DNA of 64,000 nucleotides from Drosophila pseudoobscura (taxonomy: Eukaryota > Arthropoda > Insecta > Diptera > Drosophilidae): assembly GCF_009870125.1 (NCBI RefSeq), contig NC_046683.1:32144129-32208128 (forward strand), given 5' to 3'. The notes below the pieces were generated by a model, which was given only the letters and a program-made list of their open reading frames with translations, searched no databases and was not told the DNA's origin. Of the stretch, positions 1-10,843 are shown in pieces. Position 1 is the first letter of the stretch. The number at the start of each line of letters is the position of its first letter. The translations under genes were made by a program, and so were the position numbers.

Positions 1-1610
1 CTGGCAACTTATCAACATTGCCCCTAACCCTTTCTACGATCTCCACGTAATCTTCTGCCTTGAATTCTGGCGATTCCAAATCCACCAACAACCTATTGCT
101 CGCGTCTAGAGTCGCCACTTCCTCCTCATTTACGCGAGAAAGAGCATCCGGAACCACATTAAGCCTGGCGCTACGATGTTCGATTTTAAACGAGAAACTC
201 TGCAGCTTTAATGCCCATCGGGCTAGACGTGAGTGTAAGTCAGCTTGTGACATGAGCCATTTTAAAGAGGCATCACAGTGATCACAGTAAAGTGATCATG
301 CCCCTCGATGTAAGCTCTGAACCCATTTATGCAAACTATTGCGGCCAGACATTTTTACTCGGTGACCGAATAATTATTTTGGGCTTTGTTGAGTTTTTTC
401 GATACAAACGCAATCGGATATTCGTCCCCTTCCAGCGTCTTTTGCACCAGCACTCCCCCAACGCCTGTCTTGCTAGCGTCGCAGTGAACATAGAATGGTT
501 TGCTAAAATCAGGACTACGCAAAACTGGCGCTGAGCAAAGCATCTCCTTCAACTTTTCAAAGGCCTGCTGACCCTCTGCAGTCATTGAAAATTTCTGTCT
601 GGGTTTGAGCAAGTCCGTGAGAGGCGCGGCTACCGATGCGAAGTTGCTTATAAACTTCCTGTACCAGCCCACCATACCTAGGAAACGACGCAGCGACTTT
701 AAGGATTTTGGCAAAGGAAAATCGGACATGGCCGAAATCTTATCCGGATCTGTACGAATCACCCCTTCGCCTACGATATGCCCCAAATACCGCAATGACT
801 TCATGCAAAACTTGCTTTTCTCCACATTCAGCGTTAACCCTGCCGCTTTTATGTAACTTGCCACTTTACTCAACACCCTCCGATGTGACTCAAAACTGTC
901 CGACACAATCAAGAGGTCGTCCAGGTACACAAAAACTTCATTTCTTAAACTGGCCGGAATTAACTTGAGCTCTGCTCTAAGGGAACTTGCCAATAGGCAT
1001 CCTTAAGATCCAGGCTCGAAATAAACAACGCCTTAGGAAGACGTCCTAGAATCCCATCAATTTTTGGTAACGGATACGCGTCCTTTTTGGTCACCGCATT
1101 AACTTTCCTACTATCTAAACATAGCCTCACCTTACCTGGCTTCTGCACCAATACTACCGGTGATGACCACGCACTATCGGATTCCTCTATCACCCCTAAG
1201 CTGAGCATCCGATCCATCTCCGCATATAACAATTTCTCTACCGCAGGAGATACAGGGAAGTGTCTCTGTTTCACGGCTTTCGCATCACCTACATCAATTG
1301 AATGCGAAAGCAGAGCCGTCTTTCCTAGACCGGAAACGGAAAACGAAGGAAATAATTTGATGGTCGCTTGCAACTGGTCCATTTCCCCCCGGCTGAGGTT
1401 CTGCGGTTCATGAACTATCTCTGCCAGCGACATGCTGGGTGGTAATAAGTCGAAACTTGACCAAAAATCGATCCCTATAGACAAGTCCTGGCTGAGCGAT
1501 GGAATGATGTGTAGCTCAAGGTCCTTCACTGCACCCTTATACTGCACCGATGTCCGCAGTCGTCCCACAACCTCTTGCCTCCTTCCATCCGCAATGGAAG
1601 CATTTACAAC
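1..1610 (-). pseudogene. Element A (Osvaldo/Ulysses-like Gypsy) pol remnant, RT to integrase start
   Basis: Read right to left this encodes the end of the protease-RT linker, the reverse transcriptase (DLKDAYWQVPL, then FVYLDDLLIV as the YxDD active site), the RNase H start (HCDASKTGVGGVL) and the start of the RNase H-integrase spacer. It aligns with 51668-53378 of copy A2. A deletion of about 106 bp near position 971 removes the RT stretch with the FGLTNA motif and shifts the frame, and a 1-nt loss near 275 breaks the RNase H end. The left part continues off the window. The right edge at 1610 is where a Pao element landed; the matching half of the same A element resumes at 45757. Dead copy. 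Confidence 0.9.
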
Positions 1611-1615
1611 TCCTC
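1611..1615. repeat. Left 5-bp target-site duplication (TCCTC) of the Pao insertion
   Basis: TCCTC lies directly before the TG of the Pao LTR. The same five bases follow the last Pao LTR at 45752-45756, and A sequence then resumes. Copy A2, which has no insertion, reads TTTTC followed by TCTTAAAAGG at this place. BEL/Pao elements usually make 4-6 bp duplications. Confidence 0.85.
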
Positions 1616-1754
1616 TGTTCGGTCAAACTCCTTTAAGGAACAAGTATTCAAATGACCCTCGTAAAATAGAGAGCCTACGCTCACTTTTTTTATTTACTCT
1701 CACCATAATTGTACTAAATTTACCACTGTATTCTCTCTCTTATGCCCAGTACTT
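1616..1754 (+). repeat. Truncated 5' LTR of Pao-like element P0
   Basis: It starts TGTTCGGTC and matches the first half of the complete P LTRs at 6339-6616 and 11923-12187. It breaks off after CCCAGTACT and joins gag sequence, so the rest of the LTR, the primer site, the leader and the gag start are deleted. It is the left terminus of the 44-kb Pao insertion. Confidence 0.88.
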
Positions 1755-2334
1755 AACGAAATATAACTCGGATCAAATCTGTGGTAGATGCTAAATCGGA
1801 AACCCAGATATGGAATGATGAGCTTCGCTATCGGTTGAACATCTTAGAAACGTATTTCAAGAATGTTTTAAATGTCCAAGCTAATATTAAAGACCTTAGT
1901 CCGAATGATGAAGGACGGGCAGATTTGGAGGATACATACATAGCAATCAAGCTAGCCATAAAGGAAAAAATGGGAGGAGATCTGAACGCCAGCATTGTTG
2001 CGCCGGACTGCCACCCACCGCCAGTGAAGTCATCGTTACCAAGGTTGTCGCTACCCACTTTCGACGGAACATATGCAAACTATAAGAATTTCATTCACTC
2101 GTTCGAGCAAATTGTTGTGCGTCTTGATTGTCTAATATAGAAAAGTTTAATTATTTGCTGACCTGCCTCACGAGGCCGGCATTAGATACAATTCAGGCAT
2201 TCCAGGCTGAATCCAATAAGTCAAATCGTCATTCTAATCACTAAATAAACTCGTCGTTTGCTATCACTAATCCGTCTTGTACACTTTGTTCTAGTTCTGG
2301 CCATAAGATCTCTAATTGCGCTCAGTTCAAGGCT
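1755..2334 (+). pseudogene. P0 gag fragments
   Basis: 1755-2206 encodes the Gag N-terminal region seen intact at 40686-41160 (residues such as LPRLSLPTFDGTYANYKNF). It includes the shared frameshift that puts a TAG after CLI at about 2138-2140. At about 2206 a deletion removes the Gag middle and joins to a segment starting CTGAATCCAATAAG, the Gag C-terminal part before the zinc knuckles. The start codon is missing. Confidence 0.85.
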
Positions 2335-3114
2335 ATGAACAGAAACCAACGGTACGACAATGCAAAACGCCTCGGTCTCTGCATCAATTGTCTTGGAAAT
2401 GGTCATAGAGTGGCGCAATGTTCATCGACTCATCGTTGCCGATCCTGTAATCGGAATCATCATTCATCTTTGCATCACTCTCAGCCGCATCAGCCACCCC
2501 AATCATCAGCAGGACAATCTTCAACTACTGAACCGGTACTCCAACCAGCGCAACCCTCCTGGCAAACGGCTCATCAAGCTGCTTCATACTCTCATATGGA
2601 GATCGCAGCAGATGATCAAATTTTGTTGGCAACAGCTATGGTTTTGGTAAAGGATGCCACAGGTGAATACAAACTCGGTAGAGCGTTGCTTGATTCATGT
2701 TCTCAGGTTAATTTTGTAACCGAAACCTTTGCACAAAAGCTTCGCCTTCGTCGTGAAAAACACCACATTGGAATTCGCAGTATAGGAGACTCCCTTACTA
2801 GTTTGAAGGCTCGTACGACTACCTCTATTAAGTCACGTACTTCCGGCTATCAGCTCACTCTCCAGTTTGGAATCACATCCCATATTGCCTACCAGCCAGA
2901 TAATGAGATCGACATATCGAATTGGAACCTACCAGCTAACAATCCATTGGCTGACGAATCGTTCTATAGGACTAAACGTATTGATTTGTTACTGGGGACC
3001 GAAGCCTTCTATGGAGCTCTAGCTGTTGGCCAGATTCGCATTGGTCCAAATCTTCCCACTTTGCAGAAGACTCTTTTTGGTTGGGTTGTTGGGAGGTACC
3101 AGTGGCGACTGTAG
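2335..3114 (+). pseudogene. P0 nucleocapsid and protease region
   Basis: The open frame of 259 codons starts inside Gag. It has two zinc knuckles, CINCLGNGHRVAQC (C-x2-C-x4-H-x4-C) and CRSCNRNHHSSLH, a Ser/Gln/Pro-rich linker, then the retropepsin-like domain with the active-site region LLDSCSQVNF and the family's closing FGWVV. In all P copies the protease motif reads D-S-C-S, where D-S-G-S would be expected. A deletion near 3100 (present in P0, filled in P3, P4 and P5) ends the frame. The frame continues at 3081 in another phase. Confidence 0.85.
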
Positions 3115-4254
3115 AAGAGTCGATCGACAAGAATTTGCAGCAATTATGGAAAGTGGACTCAATTGTCGATCCAAGCGCTAGAATGCTCCCAAATCATCGT
3201 CGCTGTGAGGACCATTTCAGGGACACAACACATCAGGATGCCAGTGGGCGGATTGTCGTTCGCTTGCCATTTCAAGAAGATCCAAGTTGTCTTGAAAGTT
3301 CCTTCGATACAGCTCGAACTCGATTTTTTGCCATTGAGAGACGTCTTGCTCGTCTACCGGAAATTCGCTCGCAGTATATCTCGTTCATGCAGGAATATGA
3401 AAGTCTCGGCCATATGTCCCTCGTACTGAACCCTAACTTGGAAGAACCGCATTATTATATACCCCACCATTTCGTTCTGAAACCAAGCAGTACCTCGACG
3501 AAGCTCAGAGTTGTCTTTGACGCCTCTTGCCGTACAACATCTCAAAGGTCACTTAACGATCTACTTTTAGTCGGCCCTACCATTCAGGATGAGTTGTACT
3601 TGCAATTGCTGCGGTTCCGCATGCATAGGTTCGGCATCACAGCCGACGTCACAAAAATGTACAGACAGGTACTTGTGTGTGAGAAGGATAGAAAATTCCA
3701 GTACATTTTGTTGCGAGCATCTCCAAATACGGATCTTCAAACATACCAACTCAATACAGTGACATATGGGACTGCGTCTGCCCCATTTCTCGCAACTCGT
3801 AGTTTGCATTAAAACTGCTGCTGTTAAAGCTGCATTTTATGTTGATGACCTTTTGTGTGGGGCTGATGATATAGATACACTCTTCAAACTAAAAACTGAA
3901 ATCACATCAACTCTCGCTCGTGGTCAGTTTCCATTATGCAAGTGGCATTCAAATTATCTAGGCGTGATGGAAGACGAATCTACCAAGGAATTAAAAATTT
4001 CAGAAAACTCAGTCAGCAGCACACTCGGCGTAACTTGGAATCAACGAAGTTATGCATTTAGTTTCACATTTAATCCAAAGGAAGTCTATCCCACTACCAC
4101 AAAACGAAAAATTTTGTCTACTGCGTCGTCGCTATTCGATCCAATCGGTCTGCTATCACCGTTAGTCATTGTCTCTAAGATCATTCTTCAGGAGTTGTGG
4201 CTTTTGAAACCCGAATGGGACGAGTCTGTCCGCCAGAATTTAAGCCACGCTTGA
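3081..4254 (+). pseudogene. P0 reverse transcriptase
   Basis: Two overlapping frames, 3081-3812 and 3766-4254, together hold the BEL/Pao RT: KLRVVFDASC, ITADVTKMYRQV, then AAFYVDDLLCGADD (YVDD active site) and LFDPIGLLSP. All full-length P copies break at the same bases: after TRSLH comes TAA and a shift, with part of the RT palm missing. The break was therefore present before the copies multiplied. No functional RT can be made. Confidence 0.88.
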
Positions 4255-4263
4255 AGCAAGTGT

Positions 4264-5238
4264 TTGGAATCGCTGAATTCACTGTCGTCACTAGCGGTAC
4301 CTCGTTTTTGTTTGCAGCCTGATACTAGGAGCATTCAAATACATGGATTTTGCGACGCATCGATTCGGGCATACGGCTGCCTTGTTTATGTGCGCACGGA
4401 GAATTCGCTTGGACAGGTCACAGTGAAATTGTTCACTTCTAAGTCTAGAGTAGCACCAGTGAAGAAACAGTCTCTTCCGAAGCTTGAACTATGCGGCGCA
4501 CATCTACTTTCTCAGTTGTATAACAAAGTCAAGGCCATATTAAGTAAACACACTATCACATCTTATTTTTGGAGCGACTCACAGCTCGTATTGCATTGGC
4601 TGCAACAACACTCAGTCACCTTATCGACTTTTGTTGGAAATCGAGTGTCCGATATTCAGGATTTAACGTCTGATGGAAAATGGCGCTATGTGCCAACACA
4701 TCAAAACCCTGCTGATATTCTGTCGCGAGGCTGTAACGTGAGCGAGTTTATTAAGTCTCCATGGTTTTCGGGTCCTACGTTTCTAGTCGAAGATTTACTA
4801 AACTGGCCCGCCACTGGTGGAAATTGACATGGACATGGTTAACTCGGAGAATCGGAAAAGTTTGTTTGCTGCCGTACACGAGACAAATAATATCCTCAAC
4901 ATCGTCGATAATATTAGCTCGTACACTCACAGTCTGCGTCTCATTGCTTGGATGATTAGGTTCATAAGGAGATGTCGGAAGCAATCGACGTTTACCGCAA
5001 CCTCACCGACGCCAGATGAACTTCGTTTTGCTTCACATTGCCTTATTTGGAACATTCAACAAACTCATTTTGTAGAGGACATCCGTTTACTTCAGAAGCA
5101 AAAACCATTAAAAAGCAGCTTAAAGTTTCTTACTCCCTTTTTAGAAGTCGTGAACGGATTCGAACTTATCAAGGTTGGTGGACGTTTGGAATACTAAGAC
5201 CTACAAGACGGTCAAAAACATCCGTTGCTGCTGCCTAG
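4264..5238 (+). pseudogene. P0 RNase H and connection domain
   Basis: The frame 4264-4827 carries IHGFCDASIRAYGC (first catalytic Asp), LPKLELCGAHLLS (Glu) and YFWSDSQLVLHWL (Asp), the standard RNase H order of Pao elements. It stops at GGN, and the connection domain continues in a second frame 4817-5197, ending with a TAA at GGRLEY where P1 reads TAC TCA. P3 shares this TAA. Confidence 0.85.
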
Positions 5239-5326
5239 TCAGTCCTAATTTGTATGGAACTATATTCGCCATTTGCATCTTCGGAACTATCACGCTGGAC
5301 ATTAAGCCCTAGTCGCTCTCATTCGT

Positions 5327-6312
5327 TTGGAGTATTGGATCGTTAACGCCAGAGACTTGGCACGTAGAATTGTTCGCTCCTGTGTACACTGCGTTCGCTA
5401 CAGACCGAAGCTGCTACAACAACTCATGGGCTCATTACCGACTACGCGACTCGCTCCTGCTCGACCCTTTGAACGCTGTGGAGTTGACTTTTGTGGACCC
5501 ATCAACACATATCTACGCATTCGAGGAAAGGGACCTACAAAAGCATACATAGCCGTGTTCGTTTGCCTTCTCACCAAGGCCGTTCACATCGAAGTAGTCT
5601 CTGATTTGTCAACAAAGTCGTTCTTAAACGCATTGAAACGGATGGGAGGTCGTCGTAAGCTGCCGACAGACATCTTCTGCGATAATGCCACTAACTTTGT
5701 AGGGGCATCGAATCAACTGCAGGAACTAAAAAAGTGTATGTTTTTAAAGCAGACCCAAGATGAAATCTATAAATTTTGTGCATCTGACTTTATTAATTTC
5801 CATTTTATTCCCCCCAGGGCACCTTATTTCGGAGGCCTTTGGGAAGCGGCAGTCAAGAGTGCAAAGGGGCTGTTAAATCGTACGCTGGCCAACACCAGGT
5901 TCACCTTTGAAGAGTTGAGCACTGTCGTCGTCGAGATAGAATCGATCCTCAACTCGCGCCCGCTATCGCCGCTTTCGTCAGACCCAAATGACTATAGCAC
6001 TCTCACGGCTGGTCATCTCTTGGTTGGCGAATCATTGCGATCACTACCTGAAAGGTCCCTCGAGAATATCAAGCTGTCAAGTTCAACGAATTGCGATCGC
6101 GCACGAAGTGGACAGCACCCTCAACGAACCTCACCGAGGGCACGTTGGTCATCATCCATGAGGACAACCTGCCACCGCTACGCTGGAAACTAGGCCGAGT
6201 GCAGTCTACTGTGCTTGGGAAGGATGGACTTGTACGAGTGGTGCACATCCGCACTGCAAATGGAACATGTTGCAGGCCAATACACAAGTTGGCAATTCTT
6301 CCGGTGGTTTGA
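5327..6312 (+). pseudogene. P0 integrase
   Basis: It encodes the integrase zinc-binding end (CVHCVRYRPK) and the catalytic core with D in FERCGVDFCGP, D in FCDNATNFVGA and E in GGLWEAAVKS, then LNSRPLSPLSSDPND. A deletion of about 67 bp at about 6082 between two GTCAA repeats shifts the frame. The C-terminal module (ILPVV ending with TGA at 6310-6312) survives in another frame. P3 has the same deletion; P1, P4 and P5 do not. Confidence 0.88.
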
Positions 6313-6325
6313 AAGCAGTCCTTTC

Positions 6326-6616
6326 AACGGGGCCGGGATGTTCGGTCAAAATCCTTTAAGGAACAAGTATTCAAATGACCCTCGTAAAATAGAGAGCCTA
6401 CGCTCACTTTTTGTATTTACTCTCACCATAATTGTACTAAATTTACCACTGTATTCTCTCTCTTATGCCCAGTACTCAAGCAGTAAGATTTGTAATAAAT
6501 AGTTATTCGATCGACTTTTCCCTTTCTTGTATAGACTTTGATTCGTTTGCAGAAAAAACTAACACACCCCCATCCGTGAATTAACATTAATGCGGAAAAC
6601 ACTCCGTGTACAAACA
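6326..6616 (+). repeat. Polypurine tract and complete P LTR shared by P0 and P1
   Basis: The purine-rich tract AACGGGGCCGGGA directly precedes the LTR, which runs 6339-6616 (278 bp) from TGTTCGG to GTACAAACA. An AATAAA lies at 6494-6499. The LTR is at once the 3' LTR of P0 and the 5' LTR of P1, because a primer site follows it at once. Only one LTR separates the two internal regions. Confidence 0.9.
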
Positions 6617-7093
6617 TTTTGGTGCCCAACGTGGGGCATGTGTGTTATGTTAATTCTTCTGTGAACAATTAAACTAATCGCAATCTACAAAGGCAACAAT
6701 TACAACATTCGCTCGTCTCGCAGCTGCAATCGAAAGTTCCGAAAACCGTATCAGAATTGTTCGTCTAGATCGCGGGATCGTTGTTTTCGCCTTGATCTCG
6801 CCGTTCTCGCTTAATTTTATCATTCGATTGTCACCCACAACGCATTCAACGGCGCTTGCATTCTCGGTTCGTTCGCTTTGCAGCTACCTGCTTTGGTCCA
6901 TCGATCAACGCATTCTTTCTATTGGAATTCCACTGCTTCACTTTCGTTTTGCTTTCGTTGCCGCTGCTGGAACTTTTGCTTTTGCTTTCACCGTTGGATT
7001 TGTGCTCTAGCTGCTGCTGCTTGCTGCGTTTTTTGTTGTTGTTATTTTTGGAAGCTCTAGTTCTGTGTCAGCGTTATTACACTACACAACAAA
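6617..7093 (+). promoter_or_regulatory. P1 primer-binding site and 5' leader
   Basis: TGGTGCCCAACGTGGGGC at 6620-6637 complements the 3' end of Drosophila tRNA-Lys(CUU) as I recall it, with one mismatch at base 4. The rest is an untranslated leader with T- and GCT-rich stretches before the gag ATG at 7094. I see no convincing coding sequence in it. Confidence 0.75.
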
Positions 7094-7813
7094 ATGACGA
7101 CGCTCGAAGACTTAAAACGCCAACGGAGCAATATAAAACGAAATATAACTCGGATCAAATCTGTGGTAGATGCTAAATCGGAAACCCCGATATGCAATGA
7201 TGAGCTTCGCTATCGGTTGAACATCTTAGAAACGTATTTGAAGAATGTTTTAAATGTCCAAGCTAATATTGAAGACCTTAGTCCGAATGATGAAGGACGG
7301 GCAGATTTGGAGGATACATACATAGCAATCAAGCTAGCCATAAAGGAAAAAATGGGAGGAGATCTGAACGCCAGCATTGTTGCGCCGGACTGCCACCCAC
7401 CGCCAGTGAAGTCATCGTTACCAAGGTTGTCGCTACCCACTTTCGACGGAACATATGCAAACTATAAGAATTTCATTCACTCGTTCGAGCAAATTGTTGT
7501 GCGTCTTGATTGTCTAATATAGAAAAGTTTAATTATTTGCTGACCTGCCTCACGGGGCCGGCATTAGATACAATTCAGGCATTCCAGGTTACAAGCGAAA
7601 ACTATCCGAAGGCCCTAGCAAAACTCAAAAGCCGTTTTGATAATCCTACTCTTATATTTTTAGAAGCTATTGGGGCATTGTTTGCACTACAACCTGTGGA
7701 AAGGTCAAACAGTCAGCAGCTTCACAGCCTAGTGGATAAGTCATCCGCTATATTAAGCTCGCTGGAGTCCATCGGCAAACCTGAGAACATTGTTCACGCT
7801 ATGGTTATATATA
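7094..7813 (+). pseudogene. P1 gag, interrupted by element B
   Basis: The start ATGACGACGCTCG gives MTTLEDLKRQRSNIKR, followed by a charged, helix-rich Gag N-terminal part. The frame ends at a TAG after CLI (about 7520). Translation would have to resume in another phase at SNIEKFNYLLTCLTGPALDTIQAF, the BEL/Pao Gag capsid region. At 7813 the sequence stops within GGTTATATATA and element B begins. The P4 copy at 41394-41415 shows the uninterrupted site. Confidence 0.88.
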
Positions 7814-8113
7814 TGTGGGTTGGTGTACCACACAAAATACCAAATGAAGATAAGATCCCTAGACGACGAGCAACGATGATCCCATCACTAAAAAGAACGA
7901 CGAACAACGATTATGCCATCACGAAGAAGACGACGAGCAAGGAAGAGACAAGCAGAGAAATAAAACGACGGCGGTACCGAAAAGACGCAAAAACGACGAC
8001 GGCCGCAGAGAAGAAGAATAAAACGACGCAGAATAAAGAATACATTTATCCTAAACTTATCAAACATTAAATACAAATTAATTATTAAACCTAAAGTAAA
8101 TAACAACCCCACA
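7814..8113 (+). repeat. LTR of B0 (mdg3/Blastopia-like Gypsy)
   Basis: A 300-bp unit from TGTGGGTTGG to AACCCCACA. It matches the B LTRs at 13389-13686 and 30509-30808 almost throughout, with TG..CA ends. It is followed 3 bp later by a primer-site candidate TGGGCGCTCCTCCGGG. It is inserted in P gag at the same base as B1 in P2. Confidence 0.88.
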
Positions 8114-9039
8114 TCTTGGGCGCTCCTCCGGGAATGAATTAAAAGGGAATGAATTCTTCTATTGAAGAAGAAACGAAAATATAAATTTTTTTCCCCCACA
8201 ATGCCGTATTTAAACGATTTAATATGTGAAAATCTACGCTCGAGCAAGAAAGAGTGCATAGCGGCACTGCATAAATTCGTGTTCGAGGCCGAGGGAGACA
8301 GAATCAACCGAAAAGGATTACGCGAATTTTCTGGCTTCCTCTACGACGAAAATGATGAGAGGTACAAAGCAAAGAAGGAATACGCAGTAAATAATATAAC
8401 ACATAGTGATCTTGTGGCTATATGCAATGTGTTGGGAATCAGTTATACTAGTGAGGACCTTTTCTTGCATGTGTTTTGCAATTTGCGTTCGATGACCCTG
8501 CTAGCGCATGATGAAACAAGCAACGACGAAACTGAGGATGAAGAGGATGATGATGAAAAAGAAAAGGATAGCAACAATTCGTTTGAGACGGCAGACCATG
8601 CCAACATAGAAAACATTGCAGGGAAAAACGAAGACACAGAACAAAGAAGACACGCTACAACATACAAACAAATAGTGGAGAGAGATATGACGCCACGATT
8701 TGCGATCAGTTTTCGCGATGTGGAAGACAGCATTCAAAGTTTCGACGGCACTAATACTATTCCAGTCGAAGTGTGGATAACAGAATACGAGGAACAGGCG
8801 ACACTAATGAAATGGAATGATTTCCAAAGGTTTTTGTTCGCCAAAAAAGCTCTAAAAGGAATCGCGGAATCCTGCATCACGAGGAAGTATTGCAGACGAC
8901 ACATTTATCCAATATTTGATTGACGGCATAGATGGAAAAGGTGTGAATAAGACAATTTTGTACGGCGCAACAAATATAAATCAGTTTAAAGAAAAATTAA
9001 AGTGCTATAAAACAATTATGGAAAAAGAAAATCAAATGG
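8114..9039 (+). pseudogene. B0 leader and truncated B gag
   Basis: Gag starts at 8201 (MPYLNDLICENL) and runs through a SAP-like helical segment, an acidic stretch (NDETEDEEDDDEKEKD) and on into the capsid (SFDGTNTIPVEVW). B0 keeps 34 bp around codons PRFAISFRDVED that are deleted in both B1 and B2, so it shows the older gag. It has its own deletion at about 8870, where the frame ends at 8923. At about 9039 the B sequence breaks and joins P reverse transcriptase in frame. The rest of B is absent. Confidence 0.87.
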
Positions 9040-9771
9040 CCTCTTGCCGTACAACATCTCAAAGGTCACTTAACGATCTACTTTTAGTCGGCCCTACCAT
9101 TCAGGATGAGTTGTACTTGCAATTGCTGCGGTTCCGCATGCATAGGTTCGGCATCACAGCCGACGTCACAAAAATGTACAGACAGGTACTTGTGTGTGAG
9201 AAGGATAGAAAATTCCAGTACATTTTGTTGCGAGCATCTCCAAATACGGATCTTCAAACATACCAACTCAATACAGTGACATATGGGACTGCGTCTGCCC
9301 CATTTCTCGCAACTCGTAGTTTGCATTAAAACTGCTGCTGTTAAAGCTGCATTTTATGTTGATGACCTTTTGTGTGGGGCTGATGATATAGATACACTCT
9401 TCAAACTAAAAACTGAAATCACATCAACTCTCGCTCGTGGTCAGTTTCCATTATGCAAGTGGCATTCAAATCATCCAGGCGTGATTGAAGACGAATCTAC
9501 CAACGAAATAAACATTTCAGAAAACTCAGTCAGCAGCACACTCGGCGTAACTTGGCATCAACGAAGTTATGCATTTAGTTTCACATTTAATCCAAAGGAA
9601 GTCTATCCCACTACCACAAAACGAAAAATTTTGTCTGCTGCGTCGTCGCTATTCGATCCAATCGGTCTGCTATCACCGTTAGTCATTGTCTCTAAGATCA
9701 TTCTTCAGGAGTTGTGGCTTTTGAAACCCGAATGGGACGAGTCTGTCCCCCAGAATTTAAGCCACGCTTGA
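9040..9771 (+). pseudogene. P1 reverse transcriptase (5' part deleted)
   Basis: It begins inside the RT at SCRTTSQRSLNDLLL, joined to B0 gag, so P1 has lost the Gag C-terminus, nucleocapsid, protease and RT fingers. It continues with ITADVTKMYRQV, the shared TAA after TRSLH, then FYVDDLLCGADD in the second frame 9283-9771. Confidence 0.87.
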
Positions 9772-9780
9772 AGCAAGTGT

Positions 9781-10765
9781 TTGGAATCGCTGAATTCACT
9801 GTCGTCACTAGCGGTACCTCGTTTTTGTTTGCAGCCTGATACTAGGAGCATTCAAATACATGGATTTTGCGACGCATCGATTCGGGCATACGGCTGCCTT
9901 GTTTATGTGCGCACGGAGAATTCGCTTGGACAGGTCACAGTGAAATTGTTCACTTCTAAGTCTAGAGTAGCACCAGTGAAGAAACAGTCTCTTCCGAAGC
10001 TTGAACTATGCGGCGCACATCTACTTTCTCAGTTGTATAACAAAGTCAAGGCCATATTAAGTAAACACACTATCACATCTTATTTTTGGAGCGACTCACA
10101 GCTCGTATTGCATTGGCTGCAACAACACTCAGTCACCTTATCGACTTTTGTTGGAAATCGAGTGTCCGATATTCAGGATTTAACGTCTGATGGAAAATGG
10201 CGCTATGTGCCAACACATCAAAACCCTGCTGATATTCTGTCGCGAGGCTGTAACGTGAGCGAGTTTATTAAGTCTCCATGGTTTTCGGGTCCTACGTTTC
10301 TAGTCGAAGATTTACTAAACTGGCCCGCCACTGGTGGAAATTGACATGGACATGGTTAACTCGGAGAATCGGAAAAGTTTGTTTGCTGCCGTACACGAGA
10401 CAAATAATATCCTCAACATCGTCGATAATATTAGCTCGTACACTCACAGTCTGCGTCTCATTGCTTGGATGATTAGGTTCATAAGGAGATGTCGGAAGCA
10501 ATCGACGTTTACCGCAACCTCACCGACGCCAGATGAACTTCGTTTTGCTTCACATTGCCTTATTTGGAACATTCAACAAACTCATTTTGTAGAGGACATC
10601 CGTTTACTTCAGAAGCAAAAACCATTAAAAAGCAGCTTAAAGTTTCTTACTCCCTTTTTAGAAGTCGTGAACGGATTCGAACTTATCAAGGTTGGTGGAC
10701 GTTTGGAATACTCAGACCTACAAGACGGTCAAAAACATCCGTTGCTGCTGCCTAGTCAGTCCTAA
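9781..10765 (+). pseudogene. P1 RNase H and connection domain
   Basis: The RNase H frame 9781-10344 has GFCDAS, LPKLELCGAHLL and FWSDSQLVLHWL and stops at GGN like P0. The connection domain 10334-10765 reads through GGRLEYSDLQDGQKHP, where P0 and P3 have a TAA, and ends at a TAA after PSQS. Confidence 0.86.
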
Positions 10766-10843
10766 TTTGTATGGAACTATATTCGCCATTTGCACATTCG
10801 GAACTATCACGCTGGACATTAAGCCCTAGTCGCTCTCATTCGT

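Noticed and set aside
6792..7176. Open frames rich in Phe/Leu/Cys in the P leader that look like membrane proteins
   Set aside because: They arise from T-rich leader DNA, lie before the gag ATG, occur identically in each P leader (12363, 40384) and overlap in three frames.
8443..8737. Minus-strand frames rich in Ser, Val, Phe and Ile opposite B gag
   Set aside because: They are the antisense of the GAT/GAA-rich acidic stretch of Gag and recur in each B copy.
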